In this document: positions 54,471-63,066 of the stretch, piece after piece
How the letters are laid out: the number at the start of each line of letters is the position of its first letter
Numbering within the stretch: the stretch's first letter is position 1
NCBI RefSeq assembly: GCF_039888675.1
Contig: NZ_JBDQQR010000001.1
Coordinates: forward strand, 1,550,001-1,614,000
Length of the DNA stretch: 64,000 nucleotides
DNA from: Mesorhizobium sp. CAU 1732
GTDB lineage: Bacteria > Pseudomonadota > Alphaproteobacteria > Rhizobiales > Rhizobiaceae
Direction: 5' to 3'
Notes under the pieces: generated by a model
What the model saw: the letters and a program-made list of their open reading frames with translations, nothing else
Database searches by the model: none
Told to the model about the DNA's origin: nothing
Made by a program: the position numbers and the translations under genes

Positions 54471-55040
54471 ATGGCGCTTTTCAGAACTGTCGAGCCGGAG
54501 CTCGAACCGGTCACGCTGACCGAGATCAAGCAGCAACTGCGCGTCGCACACGATAGCGAGGACGTGCTTCTGCTGGGGCTGATCCGGGCGGCGCGAGAAG
54601 AGGTGGAGGCGTCCTGCGGGCTCGCTTTGATGAACCAGTCCTGGCGCTTGACCATCGACCGCATGCCCGCGTCGGGCCGTGTCCTGCTGCACCGTCACCC
54701 GGTGCGCGAAATCCCGTCCGTCACCGTCTATGGCGCCGACGGGGAGGGAGCGCTGGTCGATCCGTCGGCCTTGGAGCTCGATGCCAAGTCCCGTCCGGCG
54801 CGCCTGCACGTCACGCAGCCGCTTGCGCCGTCCAAGGTGATGAACGGGATCGAGATCGATTTCACGGCGGGCTTCGGCGAGGCGGGAACCGACGTGCCCG
54901 ACCTTCTGAAGCGCGCGATCCACACATTGGTGGCGCACTGGTACGAGTTCAGAGCGAGCTTCGACCACAGGCAGCAGCCGATGTCGCTGCCGCCGATCTA
55001 TGAACGGCTGGTGGCACCCTACCGCATGCGGAGGCTGTGA
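54471..55040 (+). CDS. GTA head-tail connector (g6)
   Basis: A 189-residue connector of the phage gp6-like/phiE125 gp8 family. The helical start has LTEIKQQLRVAHDSEDVLLLGLIRAAREEVEASCG, and the end has LLKRAIHTLVAHWYEFRAS. It joins portal and head-closure protein. The 3' end overlaps g7 by 4 bp. Full length. Confidence 0.88.
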   Translation: MALFRTVEPELEPVTLTEIKQQLRVAHDSEDVLLLGLIRAAREEVEASCGLALMNQSWRLTIDRMPASGRVLLHRHPVREIPSVTVYGADGEGALVDPSALELDAKSRPARLHVTQPLAPSKVMNGIEIDFTAGFGEAGTDVPDLLKRAIHTLVAHWYEFRASFDHRQQPMSLPPIYERLVAPYRMRRL

Positions 55041-55375
55041 TGCGGGCGGAGTTCATCGATCCCGGTTCGCTTCGCCACGAGGTCGCTGTCGAAGCAGCAG
55101 CGCTCATACCAGACGGAGCGGGTGGACATGCCGAAAGCTGGTCCGAGATCGCGACCCTTTTCGCGCGCATCGAGCCCGTCAGCGCGCAAGCGCGGTATGG
55201 CGCGGACCAGACGCTCGAAACCATGACGCACCGGATTACGCTGCGGTTTCGAGCGGATATCGCAAGCGGCATGAGGCTGCGGAAATCTTCACGATTGTTC
55301 GAGATTCTGACCGTCCACGATCCCGACGAGACCGGTCGCTATCTCATATGCCGGGCGCGGGAGGACGGACGTTGA
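55037..55375 (+). CDS. GTA head-closure/head-tail adaptor (g7)
   Basis: A 112-residue head-tail adaptor with the beta-rich core LRHEVAVEAAALIPDGAGGHAESWSEIATLFARIEP and a final DETGRYLICRAREDGR, as in phage head-tail adaptor family proteins. It starts within the g6 stop and ends within the start of the next small gene. Confidence 0.85.
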   Translation: MMRAEFIDPGSLRHEVAVEAAALIPDGAGGHAESWSEIATLFARIEPVSAQARYGADQTLETMTHRITLRFRADIASGMRLRKSSRLFEILTVHDPDETGRYLICRAREDGR

Positions 55376-55554
55376 AAGTGACCATGAGATTGACGCTGCA
55401 GGGCCTGCAGCGCGCCTTGCGCCTGAAAGCGCATGAGATGGCGGACGAGATCGAAGCGGGTTATCGTCGCCCCCGTCCGTCACGCACGGAAGACGTCTCC
55501 ACGGGGGTGGAGTTGACGAGGAGAGGGGTGGACGATGGCGTCGGCGGCGATTGA
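55372..55554 (+). CDS. Small protein between GTA g7 and g8
   Basis: A 60-residue basic protein (MRLTLQGLQRALRLKAHEMA and following) of the short kind that appears between adaptor and DUF3168 genes in rhizobial GTAs. A TTG at 55372 overlaps the g7 stop (GAGGACGGACG upstream); an ATG at 55384 is the alternative. The end overlaps the DUF3168 start by 20 bp. Function unknown. Confidence 0.55.
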   Translation: MKVTMRLTLQGLQRALRLKAHEMADEIEAGYRRPRPSRTEDVSTGVELTRRGVDDGVGGD

Positions 55555-55945
55555 ACTGCAAAAGGCGATCTACGGGCGGCTGAGTTCCGATGCGGCGTTG
55601 AACGCCGCGCTCGGGGGCGAACACGTCTACGACCATGCGCCGGCCCATGTCGCGTTTCCCTATGTCACCTTTGGACGCACCTCGATCCACGACTGGAGCA
55701 CGGGGACGGAGGACGGCAACGAACACGTCTTCACGATCCATGTCTGGTCGAAGGCGCAAGGGAAATCCGAAACGCTCGAACTGATGGACATGGTTCGGGC
55801 GCGGCTTCACGACGCGGAACTGACGCTCAGTGAACACAAGCTCGTCAATCTGCGCGAGGAGTTCGCCGAGGCGCGTTTCAACGAGGATATCGCGGTCTTC
55901 CACGGCATCGCGCGCTTTCGCGCCGTGACCGAACCGCTCGATTGA
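55535..55945 (+). CDS. GTA DUF3168 tail-completion protein (g8)
   Basis: A 136-residue DUF3168 protein: the start ASAAIELQKAIYGRLSSDAA and the later FPYVTFGRTSIHDWSTGTEDGNEHVFTIHVWS are diagnostic. It helps end the tail tube in phages and GTAs. Full length. The next tail gene, 56 bp later, is truncated. Confidence 0.88.
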   Translation: MASAAIELQKAIYGRLSSDAALNAALGGEHVYDHAPAHVAFPYVTFGRTSIHDWSTGTEDGNEHVFTIHVWSKAQGKSETLELMDMVRARLHDAELTLSEHKLVNLREEFAEARFNEDIAVFHGIARFRAVTEPLD

Positions 55946-56001
55946 ACGACCTCCGGGCTCATTGCCCGGCTTCCATCATCGTCAAACAGAGGAGGCTCAC
56001 T

Positions 56002-56334
56002 GTGGCAGCACAGAAGGGCAAGGATTTGCTGTTGAAGATCGACAGCAATGGCGCGGGCAGTTTCGTGACCGTGGCCGGGCTGCGCACGAAGCGGCTGGCG
56101 TTCAACAGCGAGACGGTCGACGTGACCGACGCGGATTCGACCGGGCGGTGGCGCGAGCTTCTGTCGGGCAGCGGCGTGCAGCGTGCTCGTCCGGCGGGCG
56201 GTCCGACGTCGCGCAGGCGCGGTTCATTAGCGCGCATATGGAGCACTGGACGCCGGGTTCCCCGTATTTTGCTGCGGCGGAAAATCCGGTGTCGCCGGTC
56301 TATGGCGGGCGCATGGTGTCGCCGTCGCGCCTGA
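56002..56334 (+). pseudogene. GTA major tail protein (g9), truncated by deletion
   Basis: A GTG start at 56002 behind AGGAGGCTCACT opens a TP901-1-type major tail protein (AAQKGKDLLLKIDSNGAGSF, then FNSETVDVTDADSTGRWRELL). Similarity holds to about residue 62 (GVQRA, near 56187). After that the sequence is out of frame with the family and instead matches, in another frame, the C-terminal half of the GTA host-specificity protein. The frame stops at 56334 as a 110-residue chimera. The tail tube protein is therefore lost. Confidence 0.85.
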
Positions 56335-58094
56335 CGCTCTGGGCCTGGGATGCGAGGCCGTTTCCAGCCTATCCGGCGCGGCACGATCTTTGGCGCGACA
56401 GCGGCAACTGGCATCGGGGCCATTGGCTGAACGGGCGGCTCTCCTCCGCGACGGTCGGCGATCTCATTGCGGCAATCCTTCGGGACCATGGGCTTGAGGA
56501 CTTCGATACGCGGTTCGTCGGCGGCAGTGTCAGCGGATATGTGATCGGTGCGCCGACCACGGCGCGGGCCGCGCTGGAACCGCTGGCGGGCCTTTGCGGG
56601 ATTTCGGTTCGCGACGATGCCGGGCGATTGACCTTTCGCGACGAGGCAACCGCGCTCGGCGGGACGGTCGAGATCGACGATATCGTCGTCGAGGACGCAA
56701 TCGCCACGCTCGAGAAGACCCGCGCGCCGGACGGCGATCTCCCGCGCGAGGCCGAACTGGCCTATGCCGATCCGTTTCTGGACTACCAATCCGCCGTCGC
56801 GCGCATCGCGCTTCCCCGCGCAAATACGGGACGGACGCACAGGCTGGTCTTTCCCGGCTATCTGGAGGAGGGCGCTGCTCTCGCCCTGCTTGACGATTGG
56901 GTGCAGAGGATGTGGGCAGGGCGGGATGGCGTCAGCTTCTCGGTGCCGGCAACCGCCATCGACATCACGCCGGGCGCGCGCATCTCCTTGCCGGAAGGCG
57001 GGCAGGCGGTCGATTATCAGGTCACGAACGTGGATATCGGCCTGAGCCGGCGGGTCAGCGCACGGCGTGTTCTGACGGGTGTGCCGAAACCGTGGAGGCT
57101 CGGCGCCAGTCCTGCCGTTCCAGGCGCGCCGGTGATTGCCGGAATGCCTCACGCTCTGCTTCTCGACCTGCCGGCGATGCCCGGATCGGGGGTGGCGGAA
57201 GACCAGTTCAGACTTGCAGCCTATGCAAAGCCGTGGCGCAGCCAGGCCGTTTATGTCTCTGCGGAGGAAGAGGGTTTTATGCTCGCCGGCACCGCATCGC
57301 GGCAGGCGACGCTCGGGCATCTGGCGGAGGCGATCGAGGGAGGGCCGGAGGGGCGGGTCGACAAAGCGGGATCGGTGGTCGTCGAACTCTATGGCGGATC
57401 GCTGTCGAGCGTTTCCGAGATGCAGTTCATGAACGGTGCCAACGCTGCCGCGATCCGATCCGGCGATGGCGGCTGGGAGGTTCTGCAGTTCGCGGACGCC
57501 GAGGAAGTCGCGCCGTCGCGGTGGCGGCTGACGACGCTGCTGCGCGGCCAGTGCGGCACCGCTGATGCCGCGATGACGGGTGCTGCGGCAGGCGCGCCGT
57601 TCGTGCTGCTGAACGAGGCGGTGGCGAGGGCGGGGCTGAGGCCGGAGCAGGCGGGACTGCTCCTGAACTGGCGGATCGGTCCTGTCGGGCATGAGTTCGG
57701 TGGCGAGACGTTCGCCGCATTACAGGCCATCGGGGGCGTTCGCGCCAGACTGCCGTTGTCGCCGGTTCACCTGCGTGTGGCGCGGCGTGCGGGAGGCGAC
57801 TCCGCGATATCCTGGATACGGCGTGGCCGGATCGACGCGGATAGCTGGCTCGCCGATGACATCCCGCTCGGTGAAGAAAGCGAGCGGTATCGCGTCGAGG
57901 TGGCGGCGGCGGGCGGCGCGGTCGTGAAAACGGTCGAGGTGGCGGTACCCGGCTGGGTCTATCCGCGTGCCGAGATGGTCGCCGACCTCCCGCCCGGCAC
58001 CACGCAACTGGACATCACCGTGCGGCAGATCAGTGCCACGATCGGCGCAGGCCTTTCCGTGCGTGGACGCCTCCCGATCACCCTTCCTGAATGA
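56188..58094 (+). pseudogene. GTA host-specificity protein (g15), N-terminal half deleted
   Basis: From about 56188 to the stop at 58092-58094 the sequence encodes the C-terminal half of the long GTA protein with a GTA TIM-barrel and phage-tail_3-like regions: ARFISAHMEHWTPGSPYFAA, then VSPVYGGRMVSPSRLTLWAW and the C-terminal FnIII-like part (WIRRGRIDADSWLADD). About 630 codons remain of a protein usually over 1,200. The first in-frame ATG is at 56238 without a ribosome site. It joins directly to the g9 remnant, so it is not expressed as a normal protein. Confidence 0.83.
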
Positions 58095-58107
58095 ATGGAG
58101 ATGAACG

Positions 58108-58314
58108 ATGGACATGGAAAAGCCCTGGTACTTCTCGCGGACGATCTGGGCATCGCTGGTGGTGATCCTCGCGACGCTTGCGGGCGGCTTCGGCCTCGCG
58201 ATCGACGATGTGGACATGCAGGCCACGACGGACGCGATCCTGCAGGCGGTGACGGCGTTGGCCGCACTCATCGCGATCCTGGGCCGGCTTCTGGCGCGAT
58301 CGAGGATCGGCTGA
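58108..58314 (+). CDS. Holin-like small membrane protein
   Basis: A 68-residue protein with two membrane helices (about 9-28 and 42-63) and the start MDMEKPWYFSRTIWASLVVI. This looks like the phage holin-type proteins that follow tail genes in rhizobial prophages and GTAs. The ATG follows GGAGATGAACG. It comes 13 bp after g15 and closes the GTA region. It might still work if transcribed. Confidence 0.7.
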   Translation: MDMEKPWYFSRTIWASLVVILATLAGGFGLAIDDVDMQATTDAILQAVTALAALIAILGRLLARSRIG

Positions 58315-58393
58315 GGGGGCCTGGAGGCCGCATGGCGGAAATGGTCATCAACTGTTCATTTCACGTTCAGCCATGTTACGTTACAAGCGTGAT

Positions 58394-58684
58394 ATGAACA
58401 TTCATCGAACCATTTGGCGCCGCTTCACGGCATGCCTCGGGATAGCCGGACTGCTCGCCTCCATGGCGACAGCCGCGCCCGCGCAGTCGAACGGCGAGTT
58501 CATGGTCGCCTCCGGCGACTGCTACTCGATCGGTGCGCAGCAGGCCGCGCAACTGGGCGGGCAACTGGCGCGGGCGACCCCTGAGACGCGAGGCGGCCAG
58601 ACGGTTTGCGTCATCGTGGTGCTGATGCCGGCGAAAGATGGGCAGCGGCCACGTCGCGAAGAGATCGTCGTGCCGATGGGATAG
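58394..58684 (+). CDS. feuN: FeuN-like small periplasmic modulator
   Basis: A 96-residue exported protein: signal peptide about 1-29 (ending APAQS) and a mature part with two cysteines (GDCYSIG and TVCVIVVL). It lies 67 bp upstream of the PhoP-type response regulator, exactly the place of S. meliloti feuN, which encodes a small periplasmic inhibitor of FeuPQ signalling. The start is ATG 58394, with the frame open from 58373. Assignment rests on position, size and export; sequence identity should be tested. Confidence 0.65.
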   Translation: MNIHRTIWRRFTACLGIAGLLASMATAAPAQSNGEFMVASGDCYSIGAQQAAQLGGQLARATPETRGGQTVCVIVVLMPAKDGQRPRREEIVVPMG

Positions 58685-58751
58685 CCGTCCGGCCGCTTTG
58701 CCGGCCCGGCGAATCCTGCGATACACCTCAAAACACCATACGAGATCGAGC

Positions 58752-59417
58752 ATGCGCATACTCGTTGTCGAGGACGACAAAGACCTGAACCGGCAGATCA
58801 CCGACGCCCTCACGGACGCCGGCTATGTCGTCGACAGGGCCTATGACGGCGAGGAAGGCCACTATCTCGGCGACACCGAGCCGTATGACGCGGTCGTGCT
58901 CGATATCGGCCTGCCGCAGATGGACGGGATCAGCGTGGTCGAGCGCTGGCGGCGCGACGGCCGCAAGATGCCGGTGCTGATCCTCACCGCGCGCGACCGC
59001 TGGAGCGACAAGGTCTCGGGCATCGACGCGGGCGCGGACGATTACGTCACCAAGCCGTTTCATATCGAGGAAGTGCTGGCGCGGCTGCGTGCCCTGATCC
59101 GGCGTGCTGCCGGACACGCATCGTCGGAACTTACCTGCGGGCCGTTGAGGCTGGACACGAAGGCATCGAAGGCCGACGTGGACGGCGTCCCGCTGAAGCT
59201 GACGTCGCACGAGTTCCGCCTTCTCGCCTATCTCATGCATCACATGGGCGAAGTCGTCTCGCGCACCGAACTGGTCGAGCATCTCTACGATCAGGATTTC
59301 GACAGGGATTCGAACACGATCGAAGTGTTCGTCGGACGACTGCGCAAGAAGATGGGCATGGATCTCATCGAGACGGTGCGCGGCATGGGCTACCGCATGC
59401 GCGAGTCGCAGGGTTGA
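58752..59417 (+). CDS. feuP: FeuP-like OmpR/PhoP-family response regulator
   Basis: A 221-residue regulator. The receiver has D8/D9, phospho-acceptor D51 (VVLDIGLPQMDG) and lysine in VTKPFH, followed by a winged-helix OmpR domain (LTSHEFRLLAYLMHHMGEVVSR). In S. meliloti FeuP activates the cyclic beta-glucan exporter gene ndvA. Here it lies between the FeuN-like gene and FeuQ kinase, and the cyc operon follows, as in S. meliloti. The start is ATG 58752; the frame is open upstream. Confidence 0.9.
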   Translation: MRILVVEDDKDLNRQITDALTDAGYVVDRAYDGEEGHYLGDTEPYDAVVLDIGLPQMDGISVVERWRRDGRKMPVLILTARDRWSDKVSGIDAGADDYVTKPFHIEEVLARLRALIRRAAGHASSELTCGPLRLDTKASKADVDGVPLKLTSHEFRLLAYLMHHMGEVVSRTELVEHLYDQDFDRDSNTIEVFVGRLRKKMGMDLIETVRGMGYRMRESQG

Positions 59418-59451
59418 GCGTCGCGCTTCCAAGAGCGCGTCGGTGCGGACC

Positions 59452-60837
59452 ATGGCGTTCCTGAGAAACCGCTTCAATTCACTCACATTCCGCGTCGTGG
59501 CTTTTTCCACCGTCTGGGCGATCGTCACGCTGGTGGTGATCGCGACGGTGATCTCGACGCTGTTTCGGCAGGCGAGCGAGCGCGGGTTCGAAAGCCTGCT
59601 CACCGCGCATCTCTTCAACCTGATCAGTTCCGTGGGCGTGACCGAGGACGGCCGGCTGACGGGGACGCCCAATCTCGGCGATTTGCGGTTCACCGTGCCG
59701 CAATCGGGCTGGTACTGGGTGGTCGAACCCGTCTCGGGCGACGTGACGGGCCGATTGTCGTCGCTTTCCCTGACGAGAAACATCCCGTCGCCGGATGCGT
59801 CGGTGGTGCCGTTCGACCTCGACTTCCAGCGCAGTTACGAGACCGACGGGCTGGCCGGCGAGGCGGTCGAAGTCTTCGAAAGCGAGTTCGTGCTCGATGC
59901 CGAGAACCGCGTGGCGCGGTTTCGCGTGATGGGCAATCGCACGGAACTCGAAGCGGATATCGGCGACTTCGAGCAGCAGCTCTACTTCTACCTCGCGATC
60001 TTTGGCCTGAGCATGATCGCGATCAACGCGATCGCCATCCTGATCGGACTGAGGCCGCTTCTTCGTGTGAGGCAGGCTCTGGCCGAAATCCGCGCCGGCG
60101 CTGCCAAGCGTCTGGACGGAAACTTTCCGGCGGAGATCGCGCCGCTGGCCGAGGAGACGAACGAACTGATCGAGAGCAACCGGCGCATTGTCGAGCGATC
60201 GCGGACGCAGGTGGGCAATCTCGCGCATTCGCTCAAGACGCCGCTTGCGGTGCTGACGAACGAAGCCCGCTCGCTGGGCGGAGCGCGGGGCGGACTGATC
60301 GCGGACCAGGCGGCGGCGATGCAGCAGCAACTCGACCATTATCTGCAGCGCGCCCGGATGGCGGCGCAGCGCGATACGATCGTTTTCAGGACATCCGCCA
60401 ACGCGACGCTGACCCGTATGGCGCGGGTCATGGACAAGCTCAATCCCCGGATGCGCCTCGATGTGAACCTGCCGAGCGAGGAAATCGTCTTCGCGGGCGA
60501 GCGGGAGGATCTGGAGGAGATCGCGGGCAACCTTCTCGAGAATGCCATGAAGTGGGGGCGCAAGGTCGCGGCGCTGTCGATACGGCCCGCACCGGATGAA
60601 GACGGCCATCGCGCCTTCGCCATGGTGATCGAGGATGACGGGCCCGGCATTCCGGAAGAAAAAGCGCGCGACGCGCTCGTGCGGGGCCGGCGGCTTGACG
60701 AGACGAAACCCGGAACGGGCCTCGGGCTGGCGATCGTCGCAGACCTCGTCAAGGAGTATGGCGGCACCCTGCACCTGTCGCGCTCCGATCTTGGTGGCCT
60801 AAAGGTCACAGTGACGCTTCGTCGGGCTCAGGAATAG
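59452..60837 (+). CDS. feuQ: FeuQ-like sensor histidine kinase
   Basis: A 461-residue PhoQ-type kinase. Two membrane helices (about 13-38 and 180-201) flank a periplasmic sensor domain (about 40-178), which could contact FeuN. A HAMP-like segment leads to HisKA with H259 in NLAHSLKTPLAVLTNEA and a HATPase domain ending GTGLGLAIVADLVKEYGG. The start is ATG 59452 (GTG 59443 also possible). It is 34 bp after feuP, so the three form one operon. Confidence 0.9.
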   Translation: MAFLRNRFNSLTFRVVAFSTVWAIVTLVVIATVISTLFRQASERGFESLLTAHLFNLISSVGVTEDGRLTGTPNLGDLRFTVPQSGWYWVVEPVSGDVTGRLSSLSLTRNIPSPDASVVPFDLDFQRSYETDGLAGEAVEVFESEFVLDAENRVARFRVMGNRTELEADIGDFEQQLYFYLAIFGLSMIAINAIAILIGLRPLLRVRQALAEIRAGAAKRLDGNFPAEIAPLAEETNELIESNRRIVERSRTQVGNLAHSLKTPLAVLTNEARSLGGARGGLIADQAAAMQQQLDHYLQRARMAAQRDTIVFRTSANATLTRMARVMDKLNPRMRLDVNLPSEEIVFAGEREDLEEIAGNLLENAMKWGRKVAALSIRPAPDEDGHRAFAMVIEDDGPGIPEEKARDALVRGRRLDETKPGTGLGLAIVADLVKEYGGTLHLSRSDLGGLKVTVTLRRAQE

Positions 60838-60945
60838 GGATAGGCTGTATTTCTGCCTTCTCTGCGCCAAAGTCGGTCCACAGAGGTTGAATTATCTGGG
60901 CTATCGCCCAACTGTCTGGAATGCGTTCGGAAAGGTCGACGAGAC

Positions 60946-61389
60946 ATGCTCTGGAAAGTCACGATTGCGGCATTGTCGGTTGTGCTATCGGCGTGCTCGA
61001 CCACCAGCATGACCGGGACCGGGTCGGCGATGCAGGCGTTCGCGCCGGATAGCAGGCCGGCCGAAGCGCCGCTTGCGACGTCCATCGTCGACGCGATGGC
61101 GGGCGGCCTCATCGGCGGAACGCTGGGCTCGAATCTCGGACAACGCGATCGCCGCCGTGCGCTGGAAGCGGAATACCGCGCGCTCGAATACACGCCAGCC
61201 GGTCAGGCCGTTGCCTGGGGTGAGCGTGGCGCGCGCCGAACGGGCGAGGTCGTCGCCGGCTCGCCGTACCGCGTCGGCTCGCAGGATTGCAGGCAATACA
61301 CCCACACGGTGACGATCAGCGGCCAGGCGCAGTCCGCGCGCGGCACAGCCTGCCGCAATGCAGACGGTAGCTGGACCCCTCTGGTCTGA
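60946..61389 (+). CDS. RT0821/Lpp0805-type surface lipoprotein
   Basis: A 147-residue outer-membrane lipoprotein. The lipobox LSAC (C17) is followed by a glycine-zipper segment (AMAGGLIGGTLGSNLG, about 50-65) and a C-terminal domain with SQDCRQYTHTVTISGQAQSARGTAC and a pair of cysteines, as in RT0821/Lpp0805 family surface proteins. It lies between feuQ and the cytochrome maturation operon. Function unknown; it may stabilise the envelope. Confidence 0.82.
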   Translation: MLWKVTIAALSVVLSACSTTSMTGTGSAMQAFAPDSRPAEAPLATSIVDAMAGGLIGGTLGSNLGQRDRRRALEAEYRALEYTPAGQAVAWGERGARRTGEVVAGSPYRVGSQDCRQYTHTVTISGQAQSARGTACRNADGSWTPLV

Positions 61390-61480
61390 CCGGAAATCCG
61401 CGTTCCAGCCAAGAAAATCGTCAAAAAGCCGCACTCGACCGTCATTGGCATGACGGATCGCGGGCGTTATTGAGATCAGC

Positions 61481-62599
61481 ATGCTGTTTTGGATCATTGC
61501 TGCACTCCTGACGCTGTGTGCGTGCCTTGCGGTGTTGCTGCCGATCGTGCGGCAGCGCGGCGTACGTGCAGCCGACGCCGCTTTCGATCTCGAAGTGTAT
61601 CAGGACCAGCTCAACGAGGTTGAGCGCGACATGGCGCGCGGCGTGATCGAGCCGGAAGAGGCCGCACAGGCACGGGCCGAGATCGGCCGGCGCATCCTCA
61701 AGATCGCAGCCGCGGCCTCGGGTCATCAAGCCGATGACAGCACGCGTGCAAGTCGCGCCGTCGCGACCGCGGCCATATTGCTGGTGCCACTTGCGAGTTG
61801 GGGCATCTATGCCTGGACGGGCTCGCCGGACCTGCCGAACCAACCCCTTCAGGCGCGGCTTGAGCAAAGCCCGGACGACAGTTCGCTGGCTGAACTCGTG
61901 TCGCGGGCGGAAGGTCATCTTGCCGCCAATCCCGAGGATGGCCGTGGCTGGGACGTTCTTGCACCGATCTACTATCGCATGGGCCGCTACGATGAAGCGT
62001 CGGTCGCCTACGTGAACGCCATCAGGCTGCTGGGATCGACCGGTGCGCGCGAGGCCGGCCATGGCGAGGCGATCGTCGCCGCGTCGGGCGGTCTGGTTTC
62101 AACCGATGCGCAGGCGGCGTTCGAACGGGCGCTGGAGGTCGAGCCGGGAAACCCGAAGGCGAGCTTCCTGCTTGCGACAGGACTTGCGCAGGAGGGGCGA
62201 CGGGACGATGCTGCGGTGTCCCTTCGCACCATGCTCGATGGGCTTGAACCGGATTCGCCATGGCGGGGTGCCGTCTCACAGGCGCTTGCCGCGCTTGATG
62301 CGCAGCCGACAGCAGCCGGCCCAAGCAGTGCAGACGTCGAAGCAGCGGCGGAAATGTCCAGTGCCGATCGCGCGGCCATGATCGAAACGATGGTTGCCAC
62401 GCTCGATCAGCGCCTGCGCGACAATCCGGGGGATCTCGAAGGGTGGCAAAGACTGGTACAGTCCTATCTGGTTCTGGATCGGCCGGACGATGCGCTCGAT
62501 GCGCTGGCGCGCGGGACCGACGCGCTCGGCAGGGACAGCGAGCAGGCAGCGACGCTCGCGGCCTTTGCGGCGGCGCGTGGCGTGAGCATACAGGAATAG
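61481..62599 (+). CDS. ccmI: Cytochrome c maturation protein CcmI/CycH
   Basis: A 372-residue apocytochrome chaperone. The first membrane helix (about 2-22), the conserved cytosolic loop (EVYQDQLNEVERDMARGVIEPEEAAQARAEIGRR) and the second helix (about 95-112) are followed by a TPR-rich periplasmic domain (for example YYRMGRYDEASVAYVNAIRL). This matches CycH of rhizobia. First gene of the cyc operon. Confidence 0.93.
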   Translation: MLFWIIAALLTLCACLAVLLPIVRQRGVRAADAAFDLEVYQDQLNEVERDMARGVIEPEEAAQARAEIGRRILKIAAAASGHQADDSTRASRAVATAAILLVPLASWGIYAWTGSPDLPNQPLQARLEQSPDDSSLAELVSRAEGHLAANPEDGRGWDVLAPIYYRMGRYDEASVAYVNAIRLLGSTGAREAGHGEAIVAASGGLVSTDAQAAFERALEVEPGNPKASFLLATGLAQEGRRDDAAVSLRTMLDGLEPDSPWRGAVSQALAALDAQPTAAGPSSADVEAAAEMSSADRAAMIETMVATLDQRLRDNPGDLEGWQRLVQSYLVLDRPDDALDALARGTDALGRDSEQAATLAAFAAARGVSIQE

Positions 62600-62609
62600 G
62601 CTGGGAGCG

Positions 62610-63047
62610 ATGACCCGCAAGCAGAAGCGACTATCGGTGATCGGCGGTGCGATGGTGTTCCTCGCGATGGCATCGAGCCTGACGCTCTATGCGCTCGGAC
62701 AGAGGACGTCATACTTCTTCATGCCGGCCGACATCGCCAATGCAGAGCTCGAGCCCGGTCAACGCATCAGGCTCGGCGGGCTTGTCGAAGCCGGTACGGT
62801 GGTGCGCGGCGAGGGAACGTCGGTCGCGTTCGGCGTGACGGACAACCTGCAATCGGTGAGCGTACGCTACAACGGTATCTTGCCCGACCTGTTTCGTGAG
62901 GAGCAGGGTGTGGTGACGGAAGGCGTCTTCGGTGACGATGGTGTCTTCCTGGCCGACAGCGTGCTTGCCAAGCACGATGAGAACTACATGCCGAAGGAAA
63001 TCGCCGACAGCCTGAAGGCGAGCGGCGTCTGGCAGGAGGAAGACTGA
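62610..63047 (+). CDS. ccmE: Haem chaperone CcmE/CycJ
   Basis: A 145-residue haem chaperone in the periplasm. One N-terminal membrane helix (about 10-30) and an OB-fold domain are followed by the haem-binding motif HDENY (H122, Y126). It delivers haem to the CcmF/H complex. The ATG follows GGGAGCG, 10 bp after ccmI. Confidence 0.95.
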   Translation: MTRKQKRLSVIGGAMVFLAMASSLTLYALGQRTSYFFMPADIANAELEPGQRIRLGGLVEAGTVVRGEGTSVAFGVTDNLQSVSVRYNGILPDLFREEQGVVTEGVFGDDGVFLADSVLAKHDENYMPKEIADSLKASGVWQEED

Positions 63048-63066
63048 TGCGCATGAGCGCGCCGCG

